Under the pieces are notes generated by a model. It was given only the letters and a program-made list of their open reading frames with translations, was not told the DNA's origin and did not search any database. Shown one piece after another: positions 1 to 12,704 of a stretch of DNA of 42,822 nucleotides; position 1 is the stretch's first letter, and the number at the start of each line of letters is the position of its first letter. A program made the position numbers and the translations under genes. Origin of the DNA: Phoronis australis (Eukaryota > Phoronida > Phoronidae); assembly GCA_002633005.1 (NCBI GenBank), contig NMRA01000774.1, positions 1 to 42,822 of the forward strand, in the 5' to 3' direction.

Positions 1-944
1 GTGGCCACTTGGCGTATTCTTGTATGAGCTAACCACTAAGCTGCCGGAAGAGATTGCTAAAAGCCATATAAATATAAACCCAAGAAATTAGTTTAGGGTT
101 GTAATCAGACAAACTAGTTTGCCAGTCATCACGACTAATTTTCTTTTAACACCACAAATGACTTATGTGTATTGTTATCATGGCAAAATTCTAATTAAAT
201 AAAGGCTTCACCTCACCACCTGTACTGTTATTCCTCATCATTGTATCATGAGGGAAGGCTACTCAGTGAAGATGAATTCAGCTTCTGTCCAGCTGTCCTG
301 ACACTCAAGAGAAATCTGGGTCAAGCTATCTGAATACCTCCAGTGTGCACTGAATATAATAGAATGCTCTATTCAGTAATTGAAATCCCTCCATTCAATA
401 CCCTTTGCTGACACTAACAAGGATATTATCATGATATCCAGGGTACTGGACATACACTGAAATAGGTGCCGCAAGGTTTTTTAAAAGCTAAACCCATAGA
501 GGTCATTGTTTAAAAAATGGCATTTCCCTTAAATTTATTAGACAATAAAAACGCATTTATCAGGTACGGGGTCTGGTTAGACCCCTGATAATGATAAATC
601 TCAGATAACAACAGAGAAAACTCTTAAACGAACATTGACAATAAAAGAGCATTGGGCTGACTAATCACTGAATGCTAAACTAGACCTCCTTCAGCCATGG
701 TAGCCTAATGAGTGTATCTTTTGTGAACTGTGCTTTATCTGACTTCTCTATTGCAGCACTTGATGTTTACGTCTACCTCATGATACTTATTAGTTGATAA
801 GGCGAAACGTCGTGTTCTCTAATATTTTTGCAAGCGCCATTATTTTTAAAATGCTCAAAACACAAAAACTTGTCTTTCCACTCTAACATTTTGGGATCAA
901 GGCAAAGCCCAGCTACAACTTGTACTTTATTTATAACCAAGATA
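1..944. other. non-coding stretch
   Basis: I see no coding region, RNA gene or clear repeat here. The sequence is AT-rich with frequent stops in all frames, as expected of intergenic or intronic DNA. Confidence 0.5.
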
Positions 945-1165
945 CGTACAGCACGTCACGAATTTTTGTCCGACCGGTCGGAAATTGGTCGACGACCAGC
1001 CGTCGACCGGTCGTCTAGCCGACCAATAGCCGACCAATAACGGTCGGCTAGGAGCCGTCTGCTGAGTCGCCTCTGTGGTCGGCACTTGGGTCGGGTAAGT
1101 GGTCGCCTAGCGTAGACGACCAATTCGGATTAAGCGTGTCCTTGGTCGGCAATTACCATTTTATG
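945..1165 (+). repeat. GC-rich foldback repeat, copy 1
   Basis: This is an abrupt GC-rich island dominated by GGTCGGC/GCCGACC and CGACCGGTCG palindromes. It begins with CACGAATTTTTG followed by CCGACCGGTCGG. A second copy in opposite orientation lies near 5925-6120 and matches over at least 60 bases, including the AAATTGGTCGACGA segment. The dense internal palindromes suggest a foldback or MITE-like mobile repeat. The outer boundary is blurred, and I could not define a target-site duplication. Confidence 0.7.
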
Positions 1166-3554
1166 ACCTAGCGGGTGAACTTTGGACAAACAAACATTTA
1201 ACTGTTCGCTGTTCATTTACCAGTGGCAACTCCGGTCTTGACATCGGTTTATCAACTTTTGTTCTACTATTCAAAGGGGGTAAAATCGAATCAACCTACA
1301 AATACGAAGTGCGTGACATTACACCAGCCTAAAACTTTACGTTGAATTAATGACGGCGTGGTAAAATCAAACGTTAAGTGATATCGCGGAAGCATAACTT
1401 CTAACTTTAGATATGAGACTTTTCTACAATACATTATGCGTAAAAACAAGCACAAAATTTGAAATTTACAGTAAAATTGCATAGAAATCACAATACAACA
1501 CTGGATATTTTACGACCTCAATTGTTTTCATCCTGCGGAATGCTTAACATGCAGCATGCAATTGCGCTCATCCGTTATTGCTCTTGATCATCACTTCACC
1601 ACGCTATATATTGCGCTTTACCACAGATAATTATTGTACATCATTTCTGTATAATTTGTTAATATGTTAGTATAGCAATAGAACCCAAGTTTATTTTAGG
1701 AACAACATAAACAATGGTTTGAACATAGTGCTGATGTTAAATCATCTTGGGCCCATGAAAACGGAAGACTGTGATCGGTTTATAGTGTCATCCATCGTCC
1801 ATCATCATTCTGAAATTGTCACTTTCGCAGTAAAAAATCTTTTCGAAGCTAGAGCCCTCCTATCTAGCCAGCTAACTGTATGAAGACTATTTTCAAAATA
1901 CAGCAAGGTGCAACTGCGTATTGAGCTCAAACAGACCTCGAAACTTCACACAGCCCGGATAGTTACGCTTGTCACCTCGTCGAAAAGCTTGTATCAACAT
2001 GAGCTCAAGACCGGCGGGTGTGCATGCAAACTCTGGAAGTCAATTGGCATTCAAGTTGCCCGTTACGGCCGTTTTAACGAACTGAAAAAATTTGACGTCA
2101 TCTTCTTGCATAATTCTCTGCCTTTTGTAACGAAAAAACGTATGTCGTCGTTTTGAAAGAGTTCATTCGTGACACGCACCACTTTCAAAATGTTTTCGAC
2201 ATCTCCCATTAGATGGTGACATTTCAGCAAAATTTGTTCTAAAATTCAGTTCACTGATATCAAAATTCCACAAACATATAATGAAGGAAACCAATTCTGA
2301 TCATTTGTCGTGACGTTTACGCAACCTCGAGGGAGAACGTTTGATTGAATAATCTGGGGAAAAGAAACTGGCTAATAGGTGACGCAATATTTCATTGCAT
2401 CGAAAGTCGACGAAAATGATCATACCAGAATTTTAGCAGCAGAATAATTGTAAAAAACCAATTTTGGCAACGCTGGTAAATAATTTAGATTACTCTAGGA
2501 AGATTTCATTCGGTCAGTTTTTACCCACAACGGTGCAAATGTGTATATTTAATTTAGTAAACAGCTTCGCACCAAGGATAGAGTCTTCCAAGCCCTTTGG
2601 CGTAAGAACACAATACTTGGCATTTCGCGTATACTCCAAGGGGTAAAACTTTGAAAATAATATTTTCGGGGTAGCCTGGTACATGTAATCCTGAAAAAGT
2701 AGTCTGTGTTTTCATGTAGAGCATAAAAATTATTAACCCAGTGATTCAAAAAGAACACTTTCGTAAACGAAAACGCACACAATTTTCAGCTCTATTACAC
2801 TGGTTAAAAACAACTTCAAAAGTTTATTGCATCGGATTCTAGTGATCACCAGGGCAAGTCAAAACTCTTAAGGGGCGCAATTTCAAACCTCTGGCATGAA
2901 TCAGTGATATAAAAATGGAATTAGACCGACTTTAATTCATAAGCAATGTAGACACAACAGTTACAGACACTGACTGCTTTTGTTAACGTCTTGTGACAAT
3001 GATGAAAATAATTGTTTCTACTATGATTGATAACAAGTTTTACTCTGATGAGGTATGATGCAATATGCATGTCGAATATGCAGATCGGCAGTTGCAAAAT
3101 ATTTACTGGGTTTAATGAATCCGTTTGTTACGAACCACTGCAAAAGTATGATTACTAATTGTACATTCGAAGCATGCCTCATTAGAATAAAAACATAAAC
3201 ATGCTTGATGATCCTGGGACTACCTCTATTACAGGAATGAATGAAGATATGTAGTTGTTAAGCCATAGACTATAATAAGGCTTAAATAATATCACACTGA
3301 GTCATCTACACCAGACATATACAGCTGTACAAAGGATACAGCATTTCAAAAGAATCCACAACTACTCAATTTCATACTCATAACTGCTCATTTTTCACAG
3401 TATTACTAAATAAGGAACACCTAGATTTATATAAGAAGTTAAGTACGATGCTACACAACCTGCTCTCCCACATTTATGGGAGGCCTAATTTGAAACATTT
3501 AACGGCATATATTTTCTATGCAAGATTAAAACCAAGCAAAACATGTTAACTCTC
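1166..3554. other. non-coding stretch
   Basis: This is AT-rich DNA with only short chance reading frames of up to 82 codons and low-complexity translations. I see no recognisable gene or repeat. Confidence 0.5.
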
Positions 3555-3825
3555 CAGGACCAAAAATAAAAATCTCAAAACCAGAAATTTTACTTAAGCA
3601 GGAATTAAAACAATCCAATACATTGAGATTGTTTTCACACAGAAGACCAAAAAACAAATAAAGACCAAAATTCAACACGTCAAGACTGAAAATTTATCAC
3701 ATCATCACCTATAATTTATCAAGTGAAGACAAAAAATTCTTCACTTCAGGATCAAAATAAAATACGACCGAACTGAAAATTTAATAAGTCAGGTTCAAAA
3801 ACTTACGTCAGTAACTTTACACGCC
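3555..3825 (+). repeat. A-rich degenerate tandem repeat
   Basis: The plus strand is strongly biased to A, with little G or T. It repeats phrases such as AGGACCAAAAATAAAA, AGACCAAAAAACAAATAAA and ACTGAAAATTTA. The last of these occurs twice, about 88 bases apart. The copies have diverged too far for me to fix a unit length by eye. Confidence 0.4.
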
Positions 3826-4684
3826 AGGACACCACGTCACCATCCCCAAGCATGGATCCTTCAAAGTGATAACGTCCGTATAAACAAGGGCTAAATGTTC
3901 AACCTCTTGCCGACGAGACATATTATCTTGGAAATGCGGTTGAATTTCTTTCGTCTAATCCACGCTTTACAATAGATGCCAATGTATAGGTACACACTGG
4001 ATTGTCATCATTGCATAATGGGTGATCATGTAGTCTCCGGGCATGAAAACAATTCTCTCCTGGCGTGATAAGTTTTCTGACACAATAAATCCTGGTTGCC
4101 AATTATTTTTGATTCTACAGAGATTTCAATTCCTGAATAGAAAATGTGTGTTCTGGATTTTTCCGCTTCAGCTTTCCATTCAGCTAACTAGTGTACAGCA
4201 TAGTGTTTTCACTATCCCGTGGCGGCTACACTGCAACGAATCACTTCTAGTACAACCCTCCGTACATGTAAATGACGTTCGTATTTTGCACATTTCTTCG
4301 GCGTAACAGTTTTCCAAGAGCTATTTATTCATTGGACATGTTTCTTTTTTGGTATTCGGTTTTATTTTCTTTCTCAGGTAGTCCTTGAGGTCATGCTCTG
4401 AATATTTTGAAAACGCAACTCTTTCTTTTCGCAGATACCGTTTTCTGCCTTGGACACCGACTCGCTAAATTCATCAACCAAACATTTATTTTTGAAAATG
4501 CCCTTTAAAGTGTACTTTTTTAAAACACCATGTTGACCATAGTCGTCAGTATAGAAAAGCGAAATAAACAAATTTGTACACACTGCTCAAAGCACTTTTG
4601 TGGACATACGGAAACGCCAACGTCTCTGTCTTAGAACGCTGCCTGTGCTTGGCAGTTCATTTCATGCTGGAAACTTTTTTAAGA
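3826..4684. other. non-coding stretch
   Basis: No gene recognised. A 69-codon minus-strand frame (4583-4374) has a fairly polar translation but no splice sites, start context or homology that I can support. Confidence 0.4.
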
Positions 4685-4729
4685 CTGAGCACCTGAAATC
4701 TGAGCACCTGAGAACTGGGCAGCTGAGAA
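4685..4729 (+). repeat. three-unit 15-bp tandem repeat
   Basis: Three consecutive 15-base units are visible: CTGAGCACCTGAAAT, CTGAGCACCTGAGAA and CTGGGCAGCTGAGAA. The array lies inside a 107-codon plus-strand frame, where it would encode a 5-residue repeat of the pattern E/G-x-L-R/K-T/S. I do not consider that frame a gene, because its downstream half is low complexity. Confidence 0.7.
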
Positions 4730-5924
4730 CAGAAGAATTATTCTGTGATTTTAGGACTGAAACGGCCGGGAACCAAGTCTCGAGTGGTGACTCATTAGAA
4801 TGTGCAAAACTTGGGGAGGGGTGGGGGTGGCGATACAAGCATGATTTATTTATTTTCTATTTTTATTTTGTAGTTGCCACTAGCGTCACTTATTATCTAA
4901 GGTGGCCAGATCATACGCTATAAATATCACCAGACGCTTTGCTTCTCAAAAGTGCACCTTCATGTATTTTCTATCATTTTTTGCTAATCGCAATCGCTTT
5001 ACCAAAGATTCACGCAAATATGCCGCGTAGAGACAAATACCTTTTCACCACGTATTCACATCTTCCCGTTCACAATTGTTTTATTTTATATAATTTGTCA
5101 ATATGTTGTTAACAAAAAATACTTATTTTTGGAACAACGTGAACGGCCAACTGATAGGGGTCTACGTGTACATGTAACTAGCCCAGATATTAATGTCACC
5201 GATACATGAAAACGGAATGCGCAAAGCTACGTACAATTGGCTGTAGCCTCAACAGTGGTCAATCCGTGTTAGATGTCACCGTCTTAGTTCGTGGAAATCG
5301 TAACCATAATATGATTTCGAAGTTAGAGCCATCTAATCAAAGTCCGTGGGTTTAGGGCATAGGCCTACTGAACCGTGAATTTCACGTCTGTACTGCAAGG
5401 GTCAATACTATGAAAATAAAATACCGGAGTGAGAGCTCCTCGCGGTGTAACAACTCACTCACTAATCCATCATCATGGGCGCGCGTGATAGACCGGTGAA
5501 TAACTTAAAAAACACAAAAATGATGCAGTTTGGCGTTACACAAACAAAATCAACTGTGGTCGAAGACTGCGAAAAATAGCGGCGCGTTTACAAAATGACT
5601 ACAGCGTTGTATTGACCAGGAAGCAACCAATCTAATACAACTTGTTAACGTCACGAGTCAAATTAAAGATCAAATGTAAAGAAAACTTTAAGTTACGTTT
5701 TTCATCCAGAACTTGTTGCATTGTCCATCATCCAGTATTTATTATTACCGCTTGCCTTCAAACTTCGAATTACTGGTGTTACACAACCGACGTGAACTCA
5801 TGTAACCGAGACAGCAAAACTAGGTTTATTTATTTGACCCTGTGCTAAGACAAATATGCATCGACACGGAAAGTGGTACGAGCCTGACAACCTATTACGC
5901 AACTGCTACTTTAGCCTAAAAATA
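4730..5924. other. non-coding stretch
   Basis: AT-rich DNA without a supported gene. It includes two TACATGTA-type palindrome contexts (one at 5169-5176) but no long reading frame. Confidence 0.5.
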
Positions 5925-6120
5925 GCAGCCGACCAGCTGGTCGGCTGATGGCCGGTCGGCTGAAGGGTCGGCTGAAGGGTCGGCTGGGGAGTCGCCTTAT
6001 GAGTCGGCACTGAGGCCGGCTGCCGGTCGGCTAATTTTTAGCCGACCGGTCGGCAAATTAGACGACCGGTCGACGGCTAGTCGTCGACCAATTTCCGACC
6101 GGGCGGCCAAAAATTCGTGA
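5925..6120 (-). repeat. GC-rich foldback repeat, copy 2 (inverted)
   Basis: This is the second copy of the GGTCGGC-rich repeat, in opposite orientation to the one at 945-1165. On the minus strand it reads CACGAATTTTTG, then a CCGGTCGG block, then AAATTGGTCGACGACTAG, in the same order as copy 1. Here the plus strand also holds a short tandem GTCGGCTGAAGG, twice. The pair is either two independent insertions or the ends of one element of about 5.2 kb. I see no transposase between them. Confidence 0.7.
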
Positions 6121-6351
6121 TGTGTGCTGTATATGTATGTGCGCTCTGTTAATGAAATGACATCATTGAACTCCTTTCTATTACACAGGTTAAAAGACAA
6201 CAACACAAATTGTCACCACAGGACTAGTAAAGGCGACTGTAGAAATTAACAACACTAAACTTCCATAGCGAAGAATTGTCCCAAAGCTTGTAAAATCTAA
6301 GGTTGAAGCAGCGACTTTTAATTTGATTTTGGAACAGCTTGTGGAAAGAAT

Positions 6352-6354
6352 AAT

Positions 6355-6387
<33 letters not shown>
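6352..6387 (+). repeat. AAT trinucleotide microsatellite
   Basis: About ten uninterrupted TAA/AAT units run from 6357 to 6387, with an imperfect leading unit. The array probably varies in length between individuals. Confidence 0.95.
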
Positions 6388-9300
6388 CTGCCAATCAATC
6401 CAATTTCTTTGTTTTCTTTCAATCACTTATAGCGTTTTCTAAGTTGCCTGTGATTAGATTATAAGCCTGCATGGCGACGAAATGTTGCTTTCCGGTGACG
6501 TCACCAAAACACGTAGTCTAACGAATATTTAAAGACGTACGGATGTAAGTAGAAACCTCGAACAAGTGAACTTGGGGATTGACTAATGACGCAAAATATT
6601 GCACCTGTGCAATTTACTGCGATCTGTATTGATTGATAAGACTTATTTACAATTTTTCTGAACAATTTCTAAAAAAGTACCGAAAGATCACGTTGACATT
6701 CTGTATGGATACGATTGAGGTACGATTACGCAAATGCTTCGCGCCCGGAGATGTACGTGCTAGTCAACCTGGAGTTACCTGGGGTGAAGGTTTATTTCGT
6801 GCCCGTAGGTTGCACCTGGAAAATGAAAAAACACACAATTCGTGACAAGAACACGGTTTTGGCTAGGGAAGCACACCGTGGACGGACCAAGAGGTTAGCT
6901 TGAAATCAGTGGCGAATAAACCATAAGACTAACTAGACTTAAGCTTAGGGGCCCAAGGAAGTAGGGGTGGCTGGATGCTCGGGCGGAAAATCCCTATGTC
7001 CCTTAGGTGTGTACAATATCTCAAAATTTTACGACGCTGTAAAGTTTGTCACACAATGAAACGATTTTTATCTCGCATTGCATCACATGTTGTAGCGTTG
7101 AAGTCATCCGTCACAGTTGGCGGAGAGCGTAAAAGTACAAAACAAGTACAAACACACTTTGCATGCAACAAATCCCCAGCCTCTTGGACTTATACATGCA
7201 AGTCACTTGGATATTAGTTAACATCCAAAAGGTTACACACAATATAGGCAAGTCTTGCGATAATCCATTGCCCTAATCAAAAACCTCGCATGAGCTTCCA
7301 GATAATACAGAAAAAAGGTCTAGGGGGAACATTCTCTTGGAAACTCCGTTCTTAAACTTTCAAATTTGGTGCAAACAAAAATAAATACATTTCGTCTTTT
7401 ATTTCATTTTGGTTACATACTTATCAAAATCTTTTTTAACGGAGATCCCGAAAGGCGAAAATCCTGATTGCAACTGTTCAAACACAGAGCGTACTTAACT
7501 GTAACAAGGCAAAGTGTGTATTTTACAAGGTCAATAAACCATGGATACTCTGTCAGAAATTACCATTTGATTCAGGTTACTGACTGTACTGAAATATATC
7601 TCATCCTGCTTCGTTCTCTAATTAAAAAGGATTCATCGGCTTGATGGGAGCTCAAATTTTCCCGACGTCGCCGCTGTCTTGCTAGGTTTATTGAGTTTCA
7701 GGGACTAATGCAGTATGGTCTTCAAAGGCATTCCAAGCGATCTATTGTAACTAATTACATTCAAAAGATGACAGCGCGATGCTTTGGAGTAGCAAAACGC
7801 TGTTGCATAAGATCACGCGTTTAACACCAATAAAAGCCAGAAACTGCACTTTGGATCCCTGCATGTATCTGTATGCAACGGGTCCGTAGTTCTTGTCACA
7901 AAACTCACTAGATCATGTCCACAAATGTAAGTGTTCAAGGTATGTTGCTCTTTTTAAGGTGGTTACTGTTTCTTGTCTATTTACAATAGGGCTACTACGA
8001 TTAAAGATATAGGTACTCGCCCTCAGTGAAGACAAAAGGGACATGATCAATGTAGTAATGTAAAATCAATGGCGAAAAGATGAATAAGTTATGAATTAGA
8101 AAAATATGCCACAGGACCTGCGTGTACAAAAAACGACTTGGGTTGAAGCGTCTAACCACTTAAACAGGGGTACAGTAAACATGACTATAAAACAAAATTA
8201 GTGGTATTCTTCGCCTGTTGAACCCACAGAAACGCTTTTTGTAATTTGTAATGAGGGTCGAAATTTGAAAATATAAGTTTTAGTTTGGAGAGTTGTGAAA
8301 CATAATTTGCCTAATCTCCTACAAAATTTGCACATCCTGCATGTCCAGTTCAGACGATGAGCCGGGAGCAGGCGCACAACATTAGAGGCACGTATCAGTA
8401 GCATAGTAAATGCCAAAATCGATTGTGAGTAAAATGATGAGGCGCAGAGCCGAGAATAATTCAGACCGTTGTCCAATAGAAATGAAATTAAAATTTCCAT
8501 TGTCTGATAACGTGCCGGATAATGACAGAATGCTGCTTTAGGTGTACATGGAAATTAAATTGACAGGAAGGTATATCGGAACGATTCAAATCTCGCAAGT
8601 AATAGATGGTTTTGCAACTGATGAGGCTTGGATGACGGCAAAAACACAACAACCAGAATGTCTGTCAAAAGCGTGGTTCGATCACAAAGGACACCAAAGA
8701 TATTGATTAACGTCGAACACCACCTGGACATTTACCTCTTTACCGAAAACACAGTAAAACTATCACGATCAAGAACTAATATCATCAAGCCTTGGCGTCA
8801 AGTTTCTTAGTATTTTGCAATGACATACATGTATGTGATATCTGTTGTGGTTGCCCAGCACCTCTACTTCAACAATTTCTGACAAACAACGGATGAGCTC
8901 TTAAGAATGTTTATAGTTTAGTAAACGACTATCATAGTGCTGAAGTCAAAGACGAAAAGTGTTTAGTTTTTGTATGTGGATTTTAAAGTTATTGCCATAC
9001 AGTGTACATAATTGCGAAGTCTTACTTCCAGACCCCACCTTAAATGATGCCGCGGCTAACGAAATAATTAACATTATATAGAACACGAGAACTTAGAAAT
9101 TGGTTGAATTAGACGAAATAAATTTCGCGTTGTTTGAGTATAACACACCACTCTATCTTGTTGTTGAAACGTTTACTTGATATAGATGTGTACCTTCCCG
9201 TCAGATACGTATACTTGACGTGATACTAGCACAGTGTAGAAATTGGGAGAGAAAGTATCGTGGCCGGATTTAACTAGTGCTGAAGATTACGGATAAAATA

Positions 9301-12012
9301 CATTTTGAAATGATTTGCAATAGATTATACCATTGGTAATTGGGTGTCGGCCATTAAAAATATCTTATTAACTAGAGCTTCAACGAAGTACGGCTAAACC
9401 ACCGTGCAGTTTGCGAAGGAACGTTGTTGGCTCTGTTTTTACAACAGATAAAAAGACCGTCGTTTACGTACAAAGTTGGTATTCAGATATTCGACATTGC
9501 AAAAAGATATACTTCATCACGAAGTTTAAGGAAGCCTTTGCAGAACAATTGTGCATAAATGAACAATTTAAATTGGTACGTGTTTTATCGAAACTTCATC
9601 GGGATTTTAGTGTGGGTACCATACTTCATTAATTGAGTGGGACAGGTATATGAAATGTGACTGAGTTGACTGAATATGCTCCTTATTTACGAGAAACAGT
9701 CTTGAAAACGAATTTTCTGTGTGTTCTAATGTCTGATGCATTCCATGATCTGAGGAAGATGTAACATGTTGTATTGCAAAGGTAGACTTGATATACTTGG
9801 CAAATTGGCTAGGGATATACTGAAACAGCAGTTTTAACGTATCTAATCTTCTGAAATCTACAAAGTTCGGGTCTCGAAGTGAAATATTGTTAAATATAAG
9901 AAACCTCCATGAGTTATAAAAGAACAACCAAACACAAAATGTAACTCACCCTCCACATAACCAGAATCACAACACATGCAAAGCCTTTTCACTTACAGGA
10001 GTGTTTACTTAAAGACCAATTCCCAAGTGCAATGGGAGATTTCCTGCTCTCAACTGAGCCAAAACAGATCGCTCGGAACGAGATAAATTAGGCTTTACAT
10101 ACGGTTGAGTTAAAACTCGTGCTTAAATGTAATGTAGGCTCTTAACTTGAGTTTTGCTACAACAGACTCAACCCAAACATGTTTCGAGTATCCAAATAAC
10201 TTGATTCTAGCTTCTACTATGTTACAAGTACCCCTGTAGTCAAATTTTGAAAACAGTATTGCATGCCAGTTATGTTCAACAAATTTTGGTTCCTTCAATT
10301 CAATCATTTCTACCATCAGCGTAGTATCGTATGTTTGCTGTTGACTTCCAGGCGTAATAGGTTTCGTTCACCTGACAGTAGATTGTAAAATGAACACAAT
10401 CAAGTACATGTATATGTTTCGAACTGACACTGAGAAGAGAGAGGAAGGGGGGGGGGCGCAAAGGAATGATGAATCCTCAGGTTTGATGCCCTTGAATAGT
10501 ATTATTGAACTGTCGGTATCTGACGTTTTGTACAGTTGAGATAAACATTAATTTTGGATGTGATATTCCATCCAAGTTTGCATGTTCATTTCAACTGCAC
10601 TCATTTTTGAAAGTGTTTCTTGTTACGTTTGCTGTGGATTGTCACACAGAGTTCGACTGGGGTTGGTTGGCAGGTTTAAAATAATATAAGGTGATTGAGG
10701 ACGACATAGGAGGGAAGGCATTCAGAATTCTCGAGAAGAAAATATGACTCAACATTCCAGCACCCAGCCTAAAATATAGGTGGGGGGAATCGAATAATTT
10801 TTCAATATGTGGACTAAAAACGGGGTACTGTGTTCAGACCTATGAATTCCTGTGAACTTTTGTCTCGTTTTCTCGCACTTCCTGTTTCTCTGAGGTGGAA
10901 GTTTTTGCCCACTTCGCCAAATTGGGAGGGAGGGGCCCGATCTGGGCACCCCGAGCACCCACCCCCCCCTTGGCTTCGCGCATGCTACACACGATCTCGT
11001 TACCTTTGGACTGTCATCTTCCACGTTATCGTATCATAATATCCTTATGTCGGATGAACATTGTGATTTCGCTATATTTGTGCAAACCCGCTGTTTCATT
11101 TTAAGTTCAGATTAACTAAATCTAGGTATAGACAAAATCACTGTTATTGTTTTTTTGAAATGATGGCTACCTCAGGCATTACCAAAAGAGAACTCCGCTA
11201 CGTAAAAATCAGATGCACTGTTTAACCTGGTTTCACTTAACTACGAATGATACAGATCTTGTTGAAAGGTAATGAATCAAAATCTGAATTTGATGTAAAA
11301 GCATCCCTACTGTCAGTATTTTCAAGTGTTCCCACTTTTATTAACATGAAAATGTTTGAAACAAAATATCTGCCTTTCCTTAGATACAGTGTGCATGTGT
11401 GGTAGCGACCTCTGTTGCCTTCACTACGGTGATAATATTAAACACATTCAAAATAGCCTTTTCCCTGATATTTAAAACAGATGTTCGACACAAAAACAAA
11501 GTTTTGTTATAGACCATATAAAGTCATAAAATTGGCATCAAAGTGTTGATTTGTGAAATTGCTGATAAATTTTGGTGCATTTGAGTTTTTAATTACATTT
11601 CAGCAATGTGCCTCCCGGAGTTTCAATATTTATTTGAATTTAGGACCATACAATAACAATTGTATACATTTAGTCTGCAAAACCTGAGATAAAACTATAT
11701 AAATGTTCAATATAACATTGTCTAATAACACTCTGTGATGCAATTGGAAATGTACATATGAATTGAAAGAAAAAATAAAATATTGACTATGTGTATATGT
11801 AAACCAATCAGAACATTTTTGCTCTGCTGTTAGTCAAATTGATTGTAGGCCAACAAAAATTGAAAAATAGTTTAGCCAGATATTTTGTTTTGTGTTGACT
11901 ATAATAAGTATGATAAATAGATCAAAATTAGTGTATAATATTTAAGAACAGGCATTCAACGGTATCCCAGCAATTGGTTGGTTTCTAATTCTTAAATTAT
12001 GAAACGATAAAC
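6388..12012. other. long non-coding stretch
   Basis: About 5.6 kb without a gene I can support. Open frames reach 106 codons, but their translations are low complexity or cysteine/phenylalanine-rich, as expected by chance. Notable items are a ten-base G run near 10,447-10,456 and a GC-rich patch with C and G runs at about 10,780-10,985. Confidence 0.5.
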
Positions 12013-12419
12013 CTGGGCCCGGTCTCTAATCTTTGTACTCAAAACGAACTCGAAACTATTTTTGGCAATTTCTCTGCTCCTTTTGCGCGAACTTAAGATA
12101 ATTGGTTATCAGACTGTGCTCGAATACATTGTAGTTTATGCATAGGAGTTTCTAGTTCAAGTTTGCCCTTGAAGAACCTTATATTCGTCCTACAAACTCG
12201 AGTAAAAACTCGAAATTTCGAGTTCAAACTCGAACTTATTGCTTTAATATTGGGCTTACAAACTGTGAACTAAGGGCAATAAATTATCTACGTAAGTTAT
12301 TGTGAACTCGAGCATAGAATAATAGACACTTATCTTGAGTTCGCCCAAAAGTAGAGTAGAAAATGTCAAACCTAATTTCGAGTTCCATTTCGAGTAAATA
12401 GATAGGATACCGGGCCCTG
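12013..12419. mobile_element. MITE-like element with GGGCCCGGT terminal inverted repeats
   Basis: The left end reads CTGGGCCCGGTCTC and the reverse complement of the right end reads CAGGGCCCGGTATC. Similarity continues inward for about 40 bases: ATCTTTGTACTC against ATCTATTTACTC, then GAACTCGAAACT against GAACTCGAAATT. The interior of about 400 bases has no coding capacity and is rich in ACTCGA/TCGAGT words. This is the structure of a non-autonomous DNA transposon. I cannot see an unambiguous target-site duplication. Confidence 0.75.
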
Positions 12420-12564
12420 ATGTCAGTGGAACTGAAAATTTTACTTTCAGAAGTAGCTTTACTTAGCGTGACATTTGAGCAGCTTCGGCATAGAAAGGTT
12501 CAAATCAAATTATGTCGTGAAAACACACAAATTTCGGATACCCAAAGTACAATTGAGTATCGGA

Positions 12565-12704
12565 TGCTAAGTGGCACAGGTTAGCATAGTACCAAATGGG
12601 TACATAATACCAAATGGGTATTGGCCGATTGCCTACCAACTGGGTCGAGCAAAACGGCAAATTCAATAACAAGTACCAAGTGGGTACAAACTGCCAAATG
12701 GGCA
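12565..12704. repeat. cluster of short hairpins with compensating arm changes
   Basis: Four near-identical small inverted repeats share the core CCAAATGGG or CCAAGTGGG. They are GTACC..GGTAC (12589-12603), ATACC..GGTAT (12607-12621), GTACC..GGTAC (12673-12687) and TGCC..GGCA (12692-12704). A weaker copy (TACCAACTGGGT) lies at about 12634-12645. A preceding hairpin TGCTAA..TTAGCA spans 12565-12586. The arms differ between copies but remain complementary within each copy. Confidence 0.7.

Noticed and set aside
828-1040. 70-codon plus-strand frame and its look-alike at 6206-5997 minus
   Set aside because: The two translations resemble each other only because both cross the same GC-rich foldback repeat. 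This is repeat DNA, not a conserved protein.
4600-4923. 107-codon frame containing the 15-bp repeat
   Set aside because: The repeated THL/TQL-like peptide comes from a three-unit tandem repeat, and the rest is aromatic low-complexity sequence. There is no start context or splice support.
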